This document shows, piece after piece, positions 26,501 through 34,336 of a DNA stretch of 64,000 nucleotides (position 1 is the stretch's first letter; every line of letters starts with the position of its first letter). The translations under genes and the position numbers were made by a program. Source of the stretch: DASRDE01 sp035938175 (lineage in GTDB: Bacteria; Vulcanimicrobiota; Vulcanimicrobiia; Vulcanimicrobiales; Vulcanimicrobiaceae); contig DASZHD010000055.1 in NCBI GenBank assembly GCA_035938175.1, positions 1 through 64,000 of the forward strand, given 5' to 3'. The notes beneath the pieces are model-generated. The model searched no databases. It was not told the origin of the DNA and was given only the letters and a program-made list of their open reading frames with translations.

Positions 26501-28058
26501 ATTCCAGCTGACGAATACGGCAACGTCACAGGAAACGCTGCCGGACGACCTGGATGCCGTCGTGGTGGAAATGCCCAAAACGACGTATTGGGGTGTGGCG
26601 CCTGTTTTCAGCAACATGCCCGCGGGGTGGAGCTACCTGGGGAATGTGAACCCCGGTATCGGTGGCGGTGCGACAATCGACTATTGGTTCAGTGCGTGCT
26701 CGTGGAATGCGGCTACCTACGTGAAGACGACGTATGGACCGCAGACGACGAACACGGCGGGCACGTCGCTGCCTGCGGTCGGAAGCGCGCAAGGGTGCAC
26801 GCTGGCGCAGGAAAATAATGCAATCGCACCGGGCCAACCGTTTACGGCGACGGCGAACCTGACGGCGGATGCCCTAGCGGGAACCGTAACGGCGACTGCG
26901 TACGGCCACGGATCCAACGGCAACGGCTGGTCCAAAGGCATTGCATTCAAGTTGACGGAGAGCTCGCTGGCTGCGACCGCGGGCTTTGCCAACGCGGGGC
27001 TGTACGGCAGCCCGCCGGCCGTTTCGACGAACAGCACGCCGCAGATCGCGGGCGACACGAGCACGGCGTACGGCGATTCGTACATTTACACGATCAAGAA
27101 CACGAGCGGCGCCGGCAATAACATCAATTCCGCGCAGGTTCTGATTCCGTGGCAAGACACCAGCGGCGCCGACGGCAACGATGGAACTTGTCCCGCTAAC
27201 GGATGCATCTGGTTCCTCACTCCCGCCGGAGAAACGGCGTCGATTGTCAGCAGCAGCGGCGCGACCAACTGCGGCATTACGGGATCGTCCAGCGCCACCG
27301 CCTCGACGAGTAACGGCGTCATCACGGTCGGTAACAGCGGCGGAACGTGCACGATCACGCCGGGCGGCTACATCAACATCGAGTGGTCGATGAAGGGCCC
27401 CTACAAGGTCAACGACTCGTACAAGTTCCCGACGTGCGTGAACGGCACGTTCAACGCTACGGGCGCGTGCAGCGGAACGTCCGCCGGCGAAACGTGGACC
27501 GGCGATCAGACGATCCAAATCGTCGTGGGAGCATCGCTGGTGATCACCGTCGGGCCTTCGCAAAACGCCAACGGCTATGCATACAGCTACGGATGCGCCG
27601 GTTGCGCGATTACGCAAGCGACGAACACGATTCAGATGCCGAATATTGGGGCGGGCTCGAGTTTTGCCGCAACCGACGTGGCGCTCGTGGACGTCTACAC
27701 CGACGCATCGTCTCCGATAGGCTGGACCGTGTACGTGACGCAGCAAAATGCCGGCAACCCGACCGCCGCGGCCTACCTGCAAACGAAAGTCGACAACACG
27801 ACTACTGCGGGCTGCCCCACCGGAAACAGCTGCATCAGCTACCAGCCGGTGGCCGGTACGTCGTACGGAACCACGGCCTACACGGCGATTCCGGTAACGA
27901 CGACGCCGCAAAACGGCCTGGTGATCGGTACCACCGCCGGAACGACCGCCACGCGCAAACCGTTCGAGTTTTCGCAGGACTATCAAGTGGTGATACCCGG
28001 CGGCGGCAATACGTTGCCTAGCACCTCGACAGTAACGTACACGTTCATCTCGAACTAA
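23586..28058 (+). CDS. Giant Cys-rich secreted adhesin-like protein
   Basis: 1490 residues starting at ATG 23586 (TGATG overlap). Signal peptide ending FAHAGA, then a Pro/Arg-rich linker (~30-110) and an extended Asn/Thr/Ser/Gly-rich body with many Cys in close pairs (CTVDFFYTWC, CNSGC, GCAGC), as expected for disulfide-stabilised extracellular Ig-like domains. The last ~200 residues (from GASLVITVGPSQ to the end STSTVTYTFISN) resemble the small subunits upstream, so a C-terminal pilin-like domain may plug this protein into the fibre with the large part exposed. That is the architecture of a tip adhesin; the ligand is unknown. Confidence 0.65.
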   Translation: MRKAVLGVRTAIVTALFAGVAMSVSFAHAGAPLAPPLPHPIATVLPAPTATPTAKPSARPIVNPSKRRLPPLQITMPSTIQSALGQPGPQRMPSALGPKIPLSMFPKLQQRSGRNSFGARHKFSDDTNSMMFFPANTTGDCATTTGDIFNTGCTVDFFYTWCNPNTPNAPENCTVTSITTTDTLQDYYIDANTSTAQTVGCTYKPSTAKYTNTTGSCTSGNSYLGTEQTDPTTGTNFSCTANGWSAAQCPYGPGENLTLSNPGTVVLATYDVTKGMWLQEVYVTVVDPSAQNGGLLTYSDSTRRSPSSQFLIPAAGTNTAYITISNARYQDVYVIYLENNAGNTFCEGVIPGVGPGTAGSGECNPSSSTGVQALSNGNLNMQWTFGAGTLWTALTPGQYSLVAYDLTQGTRISQTKIALYKATSATISLTPIAGANNYPYAAGTGSAGTTRFAFDNQTENSDFGYTTTISGLTSGHSFCMAITDPDGRVYDDQVNYNEKFICTTAPGSGTYSIGHTNIDQESPLYFAPDAWTLTACDYTLGAPATPAGNVSPCTDIGAASIQMVGYNAITQFTNAAGTAVTGLSLVVPSNGSTSAGLQFVNDGDAYYGIGNGDNLTGLFYCTSNGVTITGIPANVTDSAGHVWTVTSQTGNNLGCNNTGGQGTSITLTPQTNGQSLGQNATVTLTNLTFNMAGSPCNSGCTEPSAILPQDGLAWSLLSNSGSFTSSSPAVNNTYITSANGSSYSATATMIHVGVASGCTTGPANCTTGYNAATGNRNQQGWAQNFSNAIYDATEPWAPASGKADIYALRVTNSGTQPINKIYVTFPSAYASKAIMQNLFSQDANTATAFNGSNPVTWTIDNSAACPSAATICMNLSAAIAAGTSKVLYVDIQDLPSGSFNFTDVSAGVYSPATYTMTADACCSQTIVANTSNPPSQITVDSLAVGAYSLSSSYMSGLFSPTTVGTSSVTAVEFQLTNTATSQETLPDDLDAVVVEMPKTTYWGVAPVFSNMPAGWSYLGNVNPGIGGGATIDYWFSACSWNAATYVKTTYGPQTTNTAGTSLPAVGSAQGCTLAQENNAIAPGQPFTATANLTADALAGTVTATAYGHGSNGNGWSKGIAFKLTESSLAATAGFANAGLYGSPPAVSTNSTPQIAGDTSTAYGDSYIYTIKNTSGAGNNINSAQVLIPWQDTSGADGNDGTCPANGCIWFLTPAGETASIVSSSGATNCGITGSSSATASTSNGVITVGNSGGTCTITPGGYINIEWSMKGPYKVNDSYKFPTCVNGTFNATGACSGTSAGETWTGDQTIQIVVGASLVITVGPSQNANGYAYSYGCAGCAITQATNTIQMPNIGAGSSFAATDVALVDVYTDASSPIGWTVYVTQQNAGNPTAAAYLQTKVDNTTTAGCPTGNSCISYQPVAGTSYGTTAYTAIPVTTTPQNGLVIGTTAGTTATRKPFEFSQDYQVVIPGGGNTLPSTSTVTYTFISN

Positions 28059-28065
28059 AGAACGC

Positions 28066-29136
28066 GTGATTCCGGTGCTACGCGCGCTGCCTTCAGCCGT
28101 ACTTGCAGCGTGCGCCGTGGGACTTGCATCGTGCGGTGGGGGCGGCGGCAGCGCCGCCCCGCCGGTTGCGCCGAGCTCTACGCCGACCACGCACCCCACG
28201 ACGACTCCGTCCGCGACGCCGGCTCCGACTCCCACACCTACGCCGTCGGGACCGACGCCTACGCCCTCGCCGCCGCCGAACACGCAGCCGATCGCCGTTG
28301 CAAATGCGGGGGGCAACGACGTTCTGATCTTTTCGCCGTCGGCTGACGGCAACGTTGCGCCGCAATCGTCGATTGCCGGATCGAATACGACGCTCGCCGC
28401 ACCGGCGGCCCTGGCCGTGCAATCGGGAGCAACCGTTTCCGTCGTCAACGCCGGCGGCAACAGCGTTCTCTCCTTCGATGCAACGGGAAACGTGGCGCCC
28501 TCTGAAACGATCGTCGACACGAATCCGGGAGTTGCGAGTTTTGGACTTGCGATCGCTACCGCTCCCAGTTTTGCCGTGTATCTGTCGTCGAAAGCGACGA
28601 GCGAGATCGACGTGTATACGAGTACGAACGTCAACGGCGCGCCCGCAGCGACGATCTCCGGTCCTCTCACTACGCTCGTCAATCCTACGGCAATGGCCGC
28701 CGATCGATCCGGAAATCTCTACGTCGTCGACGGATCGCAGATCAAGGTGTTCGCCAATGCGGCTGCCGGAGGGAACATCGCGCCGTCGGTCATCGCCGGT
28801 GCCGCGACGACGCTGAATTCACCGGCGGCCGTCGCCGTCGATGTTCACGGGAATATCTTGGTTGCGGACGGCACTGCGGTGAAGATCTTTGCAGCGGGAA
28901 GCTCGGGCGACGTTGCGCCGTCGGCGGTTATTTCGGGTCCGGCAACCGGCCTCCAGAATGCGACGGGCGTGGCGGTCGACGGGACGGGAGCGATCTGGGT
29001 TTGCGATGCAGGCGCGAATGCGCTCTACCGGTTCAAAGCGGGTTCTACCGGAAACGCGACGCCGCTCGTCGTCGTTAGCGGAGCCGGCACGACGCTGAAC
29101 GATCCGCTCGCGATCGAACTGGAGCCGGTCATTTAA
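28066..29136 (+). CDS. NHL/beta-propeller lipoprotein of the appendage operon
   Basis: 356 residues from a GTG at 28066, seven bases after the adhesin stop. Lipobox LASC with the Cys followed by Gly residues, then a Pro/Thr linker (PAPTPTPTPSGPTPTPSPPP). The body has repeated NHL-like blades (NAGGNDVLIFSPSADGNVAP, MAADRSGNLYVVDGSQIKVF, VAVDVHGNILVADGTAVKIF, VAVDGTGAIWVCDAGANALY). It is a lipid-anchored extracytoplasmic propeller protein. The short spacing suggests it is the last gene of the appendage operon, perhaps a surface docking factor; this is inference. Confidence 0.75.
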   Translation: MIPVLRALPSAVLAACAVGLASCGGGGGSAAPPVAPSSTPTTHPTTTPSATPAPTPTPTPSGPTPTPSPPPNTQPIAVANAGGNDVLIFSPSADGNVAPQSSIAGSNTTLAAPAALAVQSGATVSVVNAGGNSVLSFDATGNVAPSETIVDTNPGVASFGLAIATAPSFAVYLSSKATSEIDVYTSTNVNGAPAATISGPLTTLVNPTAMAADRSGNLYVVDGSQIKVFANAAAGGNIAPSVIAGAATTLNSPAAVAVDVHGNILVADGTAVKIFAAGSSGDVAPSAVISGPATGLQNATGVAVDGTGAIWVCDAGANALYRFKAGSTGNATPLVVVSGAGTTLNDPLAIELEPVI

Positions 29137-30486
29137 TCATACGCCGGCTAACCGGCGCCGCGTCCACGAACCGTCGCGCAGCTTCACGTACGTAAGCGCC
29201 GATCGCGCCAGCCACGCGAAGATCCAGCTGACCGGAACGCCGTACAGCCCGATGTGGAAAATGCGTATGCACGCGTACGACACGGGGATGACCAGTGCGC
29301 TCGTCACGATGCCGACCGTCATCGAAAACCGCGTATCGCCCGACGCGCGAATCGGCGCCATCGATACCATCGCCCAGCCTTTGATCGGCAGCGTTGCCAT
29401 GTGCAGCGCGAGCGGAAGCGCCGCTGCCCACGCGACCGCCGCATTCAACGTAAAAACGTAGGCGAGCGGCCATGCGAGCGCGGCGCAAACAGCGCCGGTC
29501 GCCGCCGTGATCCAGAACGCGATCGTTCGGGCGTGTTTGAAAAACCATTGTGCGCCGTCTATGTCGCCGGCTCCCAGGCGCTGACCGATGACGGTTTGCA
29601 CGGTGCCTTGCATCGGACTCGGGACGACGAACGTTAGGTCCGACACGACGTTCAGCGCCCGGAATGCGGAGATTGCGACGGCGCCGTACGGCGCAAGCAT
29701 CGCGACGATAAACGCGTCCGGAGCCATGACGGCAAATAGAAACACCGCTTCGGGCAAACCCAAACGCGCGCACTCGAGCGCGAGGCGAACGTCGGCGGTG
29801 AGTTCGGAGAAGATGCGATAGATCGGCCGGCGCCACACGTAGATCACAGCGTAGATCGAGGCGATCAATTCCGACAGCAACGACGAGATGCCGGCACCGA
29901 CGATGCCCAACGGGCGGTGCGTAAGCCACCCGAGCGCCAAGACGAGCAGTAGCGGGATGTGAATGACGTTGATGATTCCCAGAATCCAAACGCCGATCCG
30001 GCGGTTTCCCGCCGCGCCTAGCCCAGTGATGATCGTTCCGGATATCGCAATCGGAATCAGCGAAAAGCACCGGACGATCAAATATTGGCCGCTGGCGTGG
30101 GAACTTGCCAAGTGGCCGACCATCGCGCCGACGATCGCGGGCCCGGCGAAGATGCTGATCAGCGCAGCGGCAACTGCCGTCGTCAGCGGAACGAGCACTC
30201 CCGCGCGAACGGCACGCGCAAAGCCGTCGACGTCTTGCGCGCCGATCCGCTGGGCCGCGATGATGCCCAGACCGTTCATGAATCCGATCGTTCCGAATGT
30301 TACCGCGGCGAAGACCGTCGTCGCGCCCGTGATTCCCGCAAGCGCGACCGACCCCAACGTGCCGATTGCGATCGTATCGACGATGCCCAGCACCTGATCG
30401 CCGAGCATCGCGACGGCATTCGGAAGCGAAAGGCGCCGGAATGCGGCGCCTACGTTGCGATGGTCGACGATCATGGAGGTGGACAT
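29137..30486 (-). CDS. MATE family efflux transporter
   Basis: 449 residues with about 12 membrane segments in two similar halves. Family features are the N-terminal LSLPNAVAMLGDQVLGIVDT, LGSVALAGI, FMNGLGIIAAQRIGAQD and, in the second half, PDAFIVAMLAPYGAVAISAF and TVIGQRLGAGDIDGA. MATE transporters export cationic drugs or metabolites in exchange for H+ or Na+. Its stop lies directly next to the stop of the convergent lipoprotein gene. It is separated from the kynureninase gene by short REP-like hairpins, so co-transcription with that operon is doubtful. Substrate unknown. Confidence 0.9.
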   Translation of the reverse strand: MSTSMIVDHRNVGAAFRRLSLPNAVAMLGDQVLGIVDTIAIGTLGSVALAGITGATTVFAAVTFGTIGFMNGLGIIAAQRIGAQDVDGFARAVRAGVLVPLTTAVAAALISIFAGPAIVGAMVGHLASSHASGQYLIVRCFSLIPIAISGTIITGLGAAGNRRIGVWILGIINVIHIPLLLVLALGWLTHRPLGIVGAGISSLLSELIASIYAVIYVWRRPIYRIFSELTADVRLALECARLGLPEAVFLFAVMAPDAFIVAMLAPYGAVAISAFRALNVVSDLTFVVPSPMQGTVQTVIGQRLGAGDIDGAQWFFKHARTIAFWITAATGAVCAALAWPLAYVFTLNAAVAWAAALPLALHMATLPIKGWAMVSMAPIRASGDTRFSMTVGIVTSALVIPVSYACIRIFHIGLYGVPVSWIFAWLARSALTYVKLRDGSWTRRRLAGV

Positions 30487-30503
30487 TTTCGGCGATTAGA
30501 GCG

Positions 30504-30580
30504 TTCGATGCGTCACGGCCCTTCGATACCTCAGGGCCCTTTGACCGTTCGATACCTCACGGCCCCTCGATACCTCGGGG
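30504..30580. repeat. Cluster of four short REP-like palindromic repeats
   Basis: Four related units begin at 30504, 30522, 30548 and 30566, with the core TTCGATACCTCACGGCCC varying at a few bases. Adjacent units pair as hairpins: GGCCCT(TCGATACCTC)AGGGCC and CCCC(TCGATACCTC)GGGG. They fill the gap between the kynureninase stop and the MATE start. Intergenic palindromes of this size are typical of REP-like dispersed elements. Confidence 0.7.
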
Positions 30581-30583
30581 TGA

Positions 30584-31741
30584 CTAGTGTGATGACAGGG
30601 CGTCGAAGAATGCGAGTACGTCGTCGTCGCTGGTGTAGAAATGCGGGCTGACCCGTATGCCGCAGCCGGGGCGGTAATCGACGAAGACGCGCCGGGCGAT
30701 CAGACGTTCGTACGCAGCGCGAGACTCCGGAAAATCAATGCCGATCCACCCCGTGCGCTTCGACGGATCGAGCGGCGTGTTCACGGTAAGACCGCGTTCC
30801 AGCGCCGTCGATGCAATCAGCGTCGTCAACCGTACGTTGTGTTCGCGAATATTGGCGACTCCGACCCGCTTGATCAGATCGTGACCCGGTTTGGCGACGA
30901 CGTAGCCGGGAATCGTGGGCGTGCCGGTTCCGAAACGGTACATCGAGGAGGACCACGTCATCGGCGCGGGTTCGAACGAGAATGGCCGCGCGTGCGCCAT
31001 CCAGCCGGTAACCGCGGGTTCGAACGTTTCACGCAGTTCCGGTTTTACGTAAAGCCACGCACAGCCCGGACCGCCGCATAGCCATTTGTGACTGCCGCCG
31101 GTAACGATGTCGAGATCCCACTCGCGAACGCTATACGGATACACGCCGGTCGTTTGATATGCATCGACGCAGAGCAGCGTTCCCGTGCGGCGGCAGTGCT
31201 CTTGAATTGCGCGGACGTCGCAGAGCGCGCCCGAAACATAGTACGCATGCGAAAGCACGGCGATAACGGTTCGCTCGGTGATCGCTTCGATGATGCGCTC
31301 GGTTTGCACGGTACGCCCGTCGTCCGACGGCACGATGCGCGGCACAGCGCCGTATCGCTGCCATTCCGTCCAAACGTACGTCAGCGACGGAAACTGCAGC
31401 GCTTCGTACACCACCTCGTTGCACTGGGGCGTAAAGCGCAGGCAGCTGGCCAAGGCCGCCTGCAGCACCGAAACGTTGGGACCCAGAAAGATCGAACCGG
31501 CCGGCGCGTCGACGATTTCACCGATGCCGTCCGCAATTTCGCCGATGCGCGGCAGCCACAGCTCCCATGCCTCGGCGCCGTCAGTAGCCCACTCGTCAAA
31601 ATAGGCGTCCAGCGCGGTCTTTGCGTCGATCGGGGCGGCGCCCATCGAGTGGCTTACCAAAAACGTCGACGTTGCAAGGATGGGAAATTGTTCGCGCAGC
31701 TGCGCGCGCGTCGCCGCTGCGGATTTCGAAGTTGCCTGCAT
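30584..31741 (-). CDS. Kynureninase-like PLP enzyme
   Basis: 385 residues from ATG 31741, which overlaps the dioxygenase stop by one base (TGATG). Class V aminotransferase-fold protein: FLVSHSMGAAP near the N-terminus (as in kynureninase), VCVDAYQTTGVYPYSV-type cofactor Asp region (LLCVDAYQTTGVYPY) and the PLP Lys in TGGSHKWLCGGPGCAWLY. Coupling to tryptophan 2,3-dioxygenase argues that it cleaves kynurenine to anthranilate and alanine. A related class V enzyme acting on another substrate is possible, since the sequence is divergent from textbook KynU. Cytosolic. Confidence 0.78.
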   Translation of the reverse strand: MQATSKSAAATRAQLREQFPILATSTFLVSHSMGAAPIDAKTALDAYFDEWATDGAEAWELWLPRIGEIADGIGEIVDAPAGSIFLGPNVSVLQAALASCLRFTPQCNEVVYEALQFPSLTYVWTEWQRYGAVPRIVPSDDGRTVQTERIIEAITERTVIAVLSHAYYVSGALCDVRAIQEHCRRTGTLLCVDAYQTTGVYPYSVREWDLDIVTGGSHKWLCGGPGCAWLYVKPELRETFEPAVTGWMAHARPFSFEPAPMTWSSSMYRFGTGTPTIPGYVVAKPGHDLIKRVGVANIREHNVRLTTLIASTALERGLTVNTPLDPSKRTGWIGIDFPESRAAYERLIARRVFVDYRPGCGIRVSPHFYTSDDDVLAFFDALSSH

Positions 31742-32520
31742 CAATCGTATCCTTTGCCCAAACGCGTGCGGACTTCCCACAACTCCGGGAAGAACCGGTG
31801 CTCCAGTGTGGTTGCCAAATATGCGGCCCCCAGCGAACCGCCCGTACCGCGCTTGGCGCCGATCATCCGTTCAACCATCCGGATATGCCGCCCGCGCCAG
31901 AGCAGCAACCGTTCGTCGAATTCGATCAGGTCTTCCAAAAGCAGGTACAAGTCGTAATTCGCGTTCGGGTTCTCGTAGATCGTCTTGAATGATTCGATCA
32001 ATTCCTCGGACGAGCCGGCGGCAAATCCGCGCCGGACCAGCAGCTCCTTGACGCGATCGTACAGCGAGGGTTCTTGCAGACGGCGTTCCAGGCGCTGCCG
32101 GTGTTCGTCGCTCGTTTCAATATACTGAAGCGTTTCGGTGCGCCGGATTCCGCATACGAACTCCAATTCGCGGAACTGAATCGACTGAAAGCCGCTGGCC
32201 GGATTCAAATGGTCGCGGAATGCGTTGAACTCTTGCGGCGTCATCGTTTCGAGCACGTCGATCTGCTGTTCGAGCAAGCGCTGAATCGTGTGAATCCGGC
32301 GAAAATGTTTGGCGGTCTGAAGCAGCTCGCCGCCCTGCAGCGATCGCATCACGGCGTCCATCTCGTGGAGCAGCTGCTTGAACCAGAGCTCGTAGACTTG
32401 ATGGATGACGATGAAGAGCATCTCGTCGTGGTGCGCCGGTGACGAAAGCGGTTTTTGCAGCGCGAGCAGTTCGTCGACGCGCAGATAGGAACCGTAGGAC
32501 AGGCGTTGATGCTGCTGCAG
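31741..32520 (-). CDS. kynA: Tryptophan 2,3-dioxygenase (apparent CTG start)
   Basis: 259 residues if it starts at CTG 32520. The first ATG (32421) would remove conserved sequence: LSYGSYLRVDELLALQ and HHDEMLFIVIHQVYELWFKQ are family hallmarks and the HHDE part, including the catalytic His, lies upstream of it. The frame is closed by a TAG (the DUF962 stop) one codon before that CTG, and no ATG/GTG/TTG lies in between, so the start must be CTG or the preceding ATT. AGGAG sits six bases before the CTG. Other hallmarks: QSIQFRELEFVCG, heme-ligand His in RGRHIRMVERMIG and GTGGSLGAAYL. It oxidises tryptophan to N-formylkynurenine. Confidence 0.92.
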   Translation of the reverse strand: MQQHQRLSYGSYLRVDELLALQKPLSSPAHHDEMLFIVIHQVYELWFKQLLHEMDAVMRSLQGGELLQTAKHFRRIHTIQRLLEQQIDVLETMTPQEFNAFRDHLNPASGFQSIQFRELEFVCGIRRTETLQYIETSDEHRQRLERRLQEPSLYDRVKELLVRRGFAAGSSEELIESFKTIYENPNANYDLYLLLEDLIEFDERLLLWRGRHIRMVERMIGAKRGTGGSLGAAYLATTLEHRFFPELWEVRTRLGKGYD

Positions 32521-32523
32521 AAT

Positions 32524-32838
32524 CTACTCCTCGCGCTGGGCGGAAAGCTGCCGGTCGATGGTGCCGCGAAGCACGTGCCACGCCATGACGTAATCGGCGG
32601 CAAGCGATGCAAACGGCGCACGAAACGTTTCGGGTTTGTTGCGCTCGAAAACGGCGTGCGAAAACCAGGCGGGACCGTAACCGGCGGCCAGGGCCGCGGC
32701 GGCCATCCACGGTTTGCGCGCTGCGATCGCAGCCAAGACCAGCGTGCTTGCCGCAACGGTGCCTGCCACGTGAAAGAGACGAGTGCGCGGATCGCGATGC
32801 GCGTTCAAGTAGCGCGGCCAAAATTCGCTGAAAGACAC
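32524..32838 (-). CDS. DUF962 (Mpo1/YGL010w-like) membrane protein
   Basis: 104 residues from a GTG at 32838. It begins FSEFWPRYLNAHRDPRTRLF, followed by HVAGT and a hydrophobic pair (AASTLVLAAIAARKPWMAAA); PAWFSHAVFERNKPETF carries the second conserved His/Asn cluster. This matches DUF962, related to the yeast dioxygenase Mpo1. Its last codons GAG-GAG supply the ribosome-binding site for the dioxygenase gene directly downstream. Role in tryptophan catabolism, if any, is unknown. Confidence 0.8.
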   Translation of the reverse strand: MSFSEFWPRYLNAHRDPRTRLFHVAGTVAASTLVLAAIAARKPWMAAAALAAGYGPAWFSHAVFERNKPETFRAPFASLAADYVMAWHVLRGTIDRQLSAQREE

Positions 32839-32904
32839 GGCGGCGATCCCCCTTCCCGCCGAGCCTTACGGGGCAGCAGGCAGTTCTCCTCGAACGAGCG
32901 CGGC

Positions 32905-33585
32905 ATGCATAGGAGATTTCTCGCGGCCGCAGCGGCGGCAATCGCACTGGCTGCTTGTTCGGGCCAGCAGGGCGCTCAGAACGGCACGAAGCCGGGCGCG
33001 GCGTTGCACAATCCGGTCGATTTTCCGCTGTATCCGGGATCGTCGCTGCTTTCGACGCACGCATTTACGCAAGTCGTCAACGCGGGCGGCGGCTCGGGGC
33101 AGTCCGTGTTTGCAAACGGCAACGGAACGTATTCCGGTGATGAAGTCATCGCTTCGACGCCGGCATCGTTTCAAAGCGTCGCGGCATGGGTCGACAAATT
33201 GAACGACTCGCCGCCCCCGGGATACACGCCGGCGGAAACCGGTGGAGACCCGAACGCCCGCGAACAGTCGCGCCGGATCGGCATCGACTATGCCGTTTTC
33301 ACGCGTAAAACCGGCGGACACACGCGCGGCGTACTGCTACTGGCAATGGATCCGCGCATGGTCAACGAGCACTTCGGCGTCGTACTCGGACTCATAGCGA
33401 AGTACCGATCGCTGCCGGGCGTGATGCGCGACCCCATCGACAACCAAGTAAAACAGCGCATCGGCATGACGATTACGGAAGCGACGCAGCCCGACAGTCC
33501 GGTCGGCGCCGCGTTGTCCGCGCTCGATCAATTCGAGCACAAGGATGCCCGCGGGATCGTGCTGCTGGATGCGACGAAGCGTTAG
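32905..33585 (+). CDS. Predicted lipoprotein, unknown function
   Basis: 226 residues from ATG 32905. Lipobox LAAC (RRFLAAAAAAIALAAC). The mature part starts SGQQGAQNGTKPGAALHNPV, followed by DFPLYPGSSLLSTHAF and an alpha/beta body (SFQSVAAWVDKLNDSPPPGY, YAVFTRKTGGHTRGVLLLAM). It is divergent from the DUF962 operon and overlaps the following gene by 17 bp. The pattern of small exported protein with a PGS segment is seen in many uncharacterised envelope proteins. No named family recognised. Confidence 0.7.
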   Translation: MHRRFLAAAAAAIALAACSGQQGAQNGTKPGAALHNPVDFPLYPGSSLLSTHAFTQVVNAGGGSGQSVFANGNGTYSGDEVIASTPASFQSVAAWVDKLNDSPPPGYTPAETGGDPNAREQSRRIGIDYAVFTRKTGGHTRGVLLLAMDPRMVNEHFGVVLGLIAKYRSLPGVMRDPIDNQVKQRIGMTITEATQPDSPVGAALSALDQFEHKDARGIVLLDATKR

Positions 33586-34294
33586 CGCCGCACTCGCGTC
33601 ATTTTTGGCGGTGCTTTCCGCATCGCCGGCAAGTGCGGCCCCCACCGCTTACGCGGGACTCCAAGCGATGCTGCTGACGGGAACGCATTCCGACGTTGCC
33701 GGAACGCAGCACGGCGTAGCGCTTGGCGCGATGCTCGAAGCCGGCGTGCGCGATCGGCGATTCAGCTTGCGCTTCGAGGGCATTCCGCCGGTATCGCTGC
33801 CGCAAAAACCTTCCGCCTACTACGGCGCGGCAACGCCGCAACTGAGTTTGTTCAACGGTGCGGTGCGATATGCGGTGGACCGCGCAGCCAATCTGTCCGT
33901 AGGTGCGGGACAGACCGTCATCAATCAGCGTACTCCGCTGCCGAACATCAGTCAGGTCGTTTCCTCCCGCCTGGCGGGCTTACGATTCGAGCTTGCGTAC
34001 CGTCACGTCTATTCGCCGCAGCATTTTTGGGAAGCCGTCGCCGGCGCATCGCCATATTTGAGCGGCAGCGATCATTACGAGTACAGCGTTGCGCATCCGC
34101 CCGTCGATAAAGCGGAAGCGGCGGCCGAGGAAGACGTTGCGATCTCGTGGGGCATCATTCGCGGAAATACGGAATGGCTCGTCGGCGTTCGCACGATCGA
34201 CTTTTCGGCGAAGTACGTCTTGACGGGCGAAGCCGGCGATCGCAACAACGGCGGCGGCGCAATCGTGGAATGGCGCCGGATTATCGACAGGTAG
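33569..34294 (+). CDS. Outer-membrane-like beta-rich protein
   Basis: 241 residues from ATG 33569, inside the last codons of the upstream lipoprotein gene. Signal peptide (VSAALASFLAVLSASPASAA). The mature protein has alternating strands and short turns (GVALGAMLEAGVRDRRFSLR, LSLFNGAVRYAVDRAANLSV, GLRFELAYRHVYSP, NTEWLVGVRTIDFSAKYVLT) and ends with a strand EWRRIID-R. It looks like an 8- to 10-strand outer-membrane barrel. Overlap with the lipoprotein gene suggests the pair works together in the envelope. Confidence 0.65.
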   Translation: MRRSVSAALASFLAVLSASPASAAPTAYAGLQAMLLTGTHSDVAGTQHGVALGAMLEAGVRDRRFSLRFEGIPPVSLPQKPSAYYGAATPQLSLFNGAVRYAVDRAANLSVGAGQTVINQRTPLPNISQVVSSRLAGLRFELAYRHVYSPQHFWEAVAGASPYLSGSDHYEYSVAHPPVDKAEAAAEEDVAISWGIIRGNTEWLVGVRTIDFSAKYVLTGEAGDRNNGGGAIVEWRRIIDR

Positions 34295-34336
34295 TACACA
34301 AGGACTCACAGGGCATGCACACAGTACACTACATGC

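Noticed and set aside
26874..28682. 602-codon minus-strand frame opposite the adhesin and lipoprotein
   Set aside because: It runs antisense to two clearly coding genes, is Arg/Val-rich and shows no domain; GC-rich DNA produces such shadow frames.
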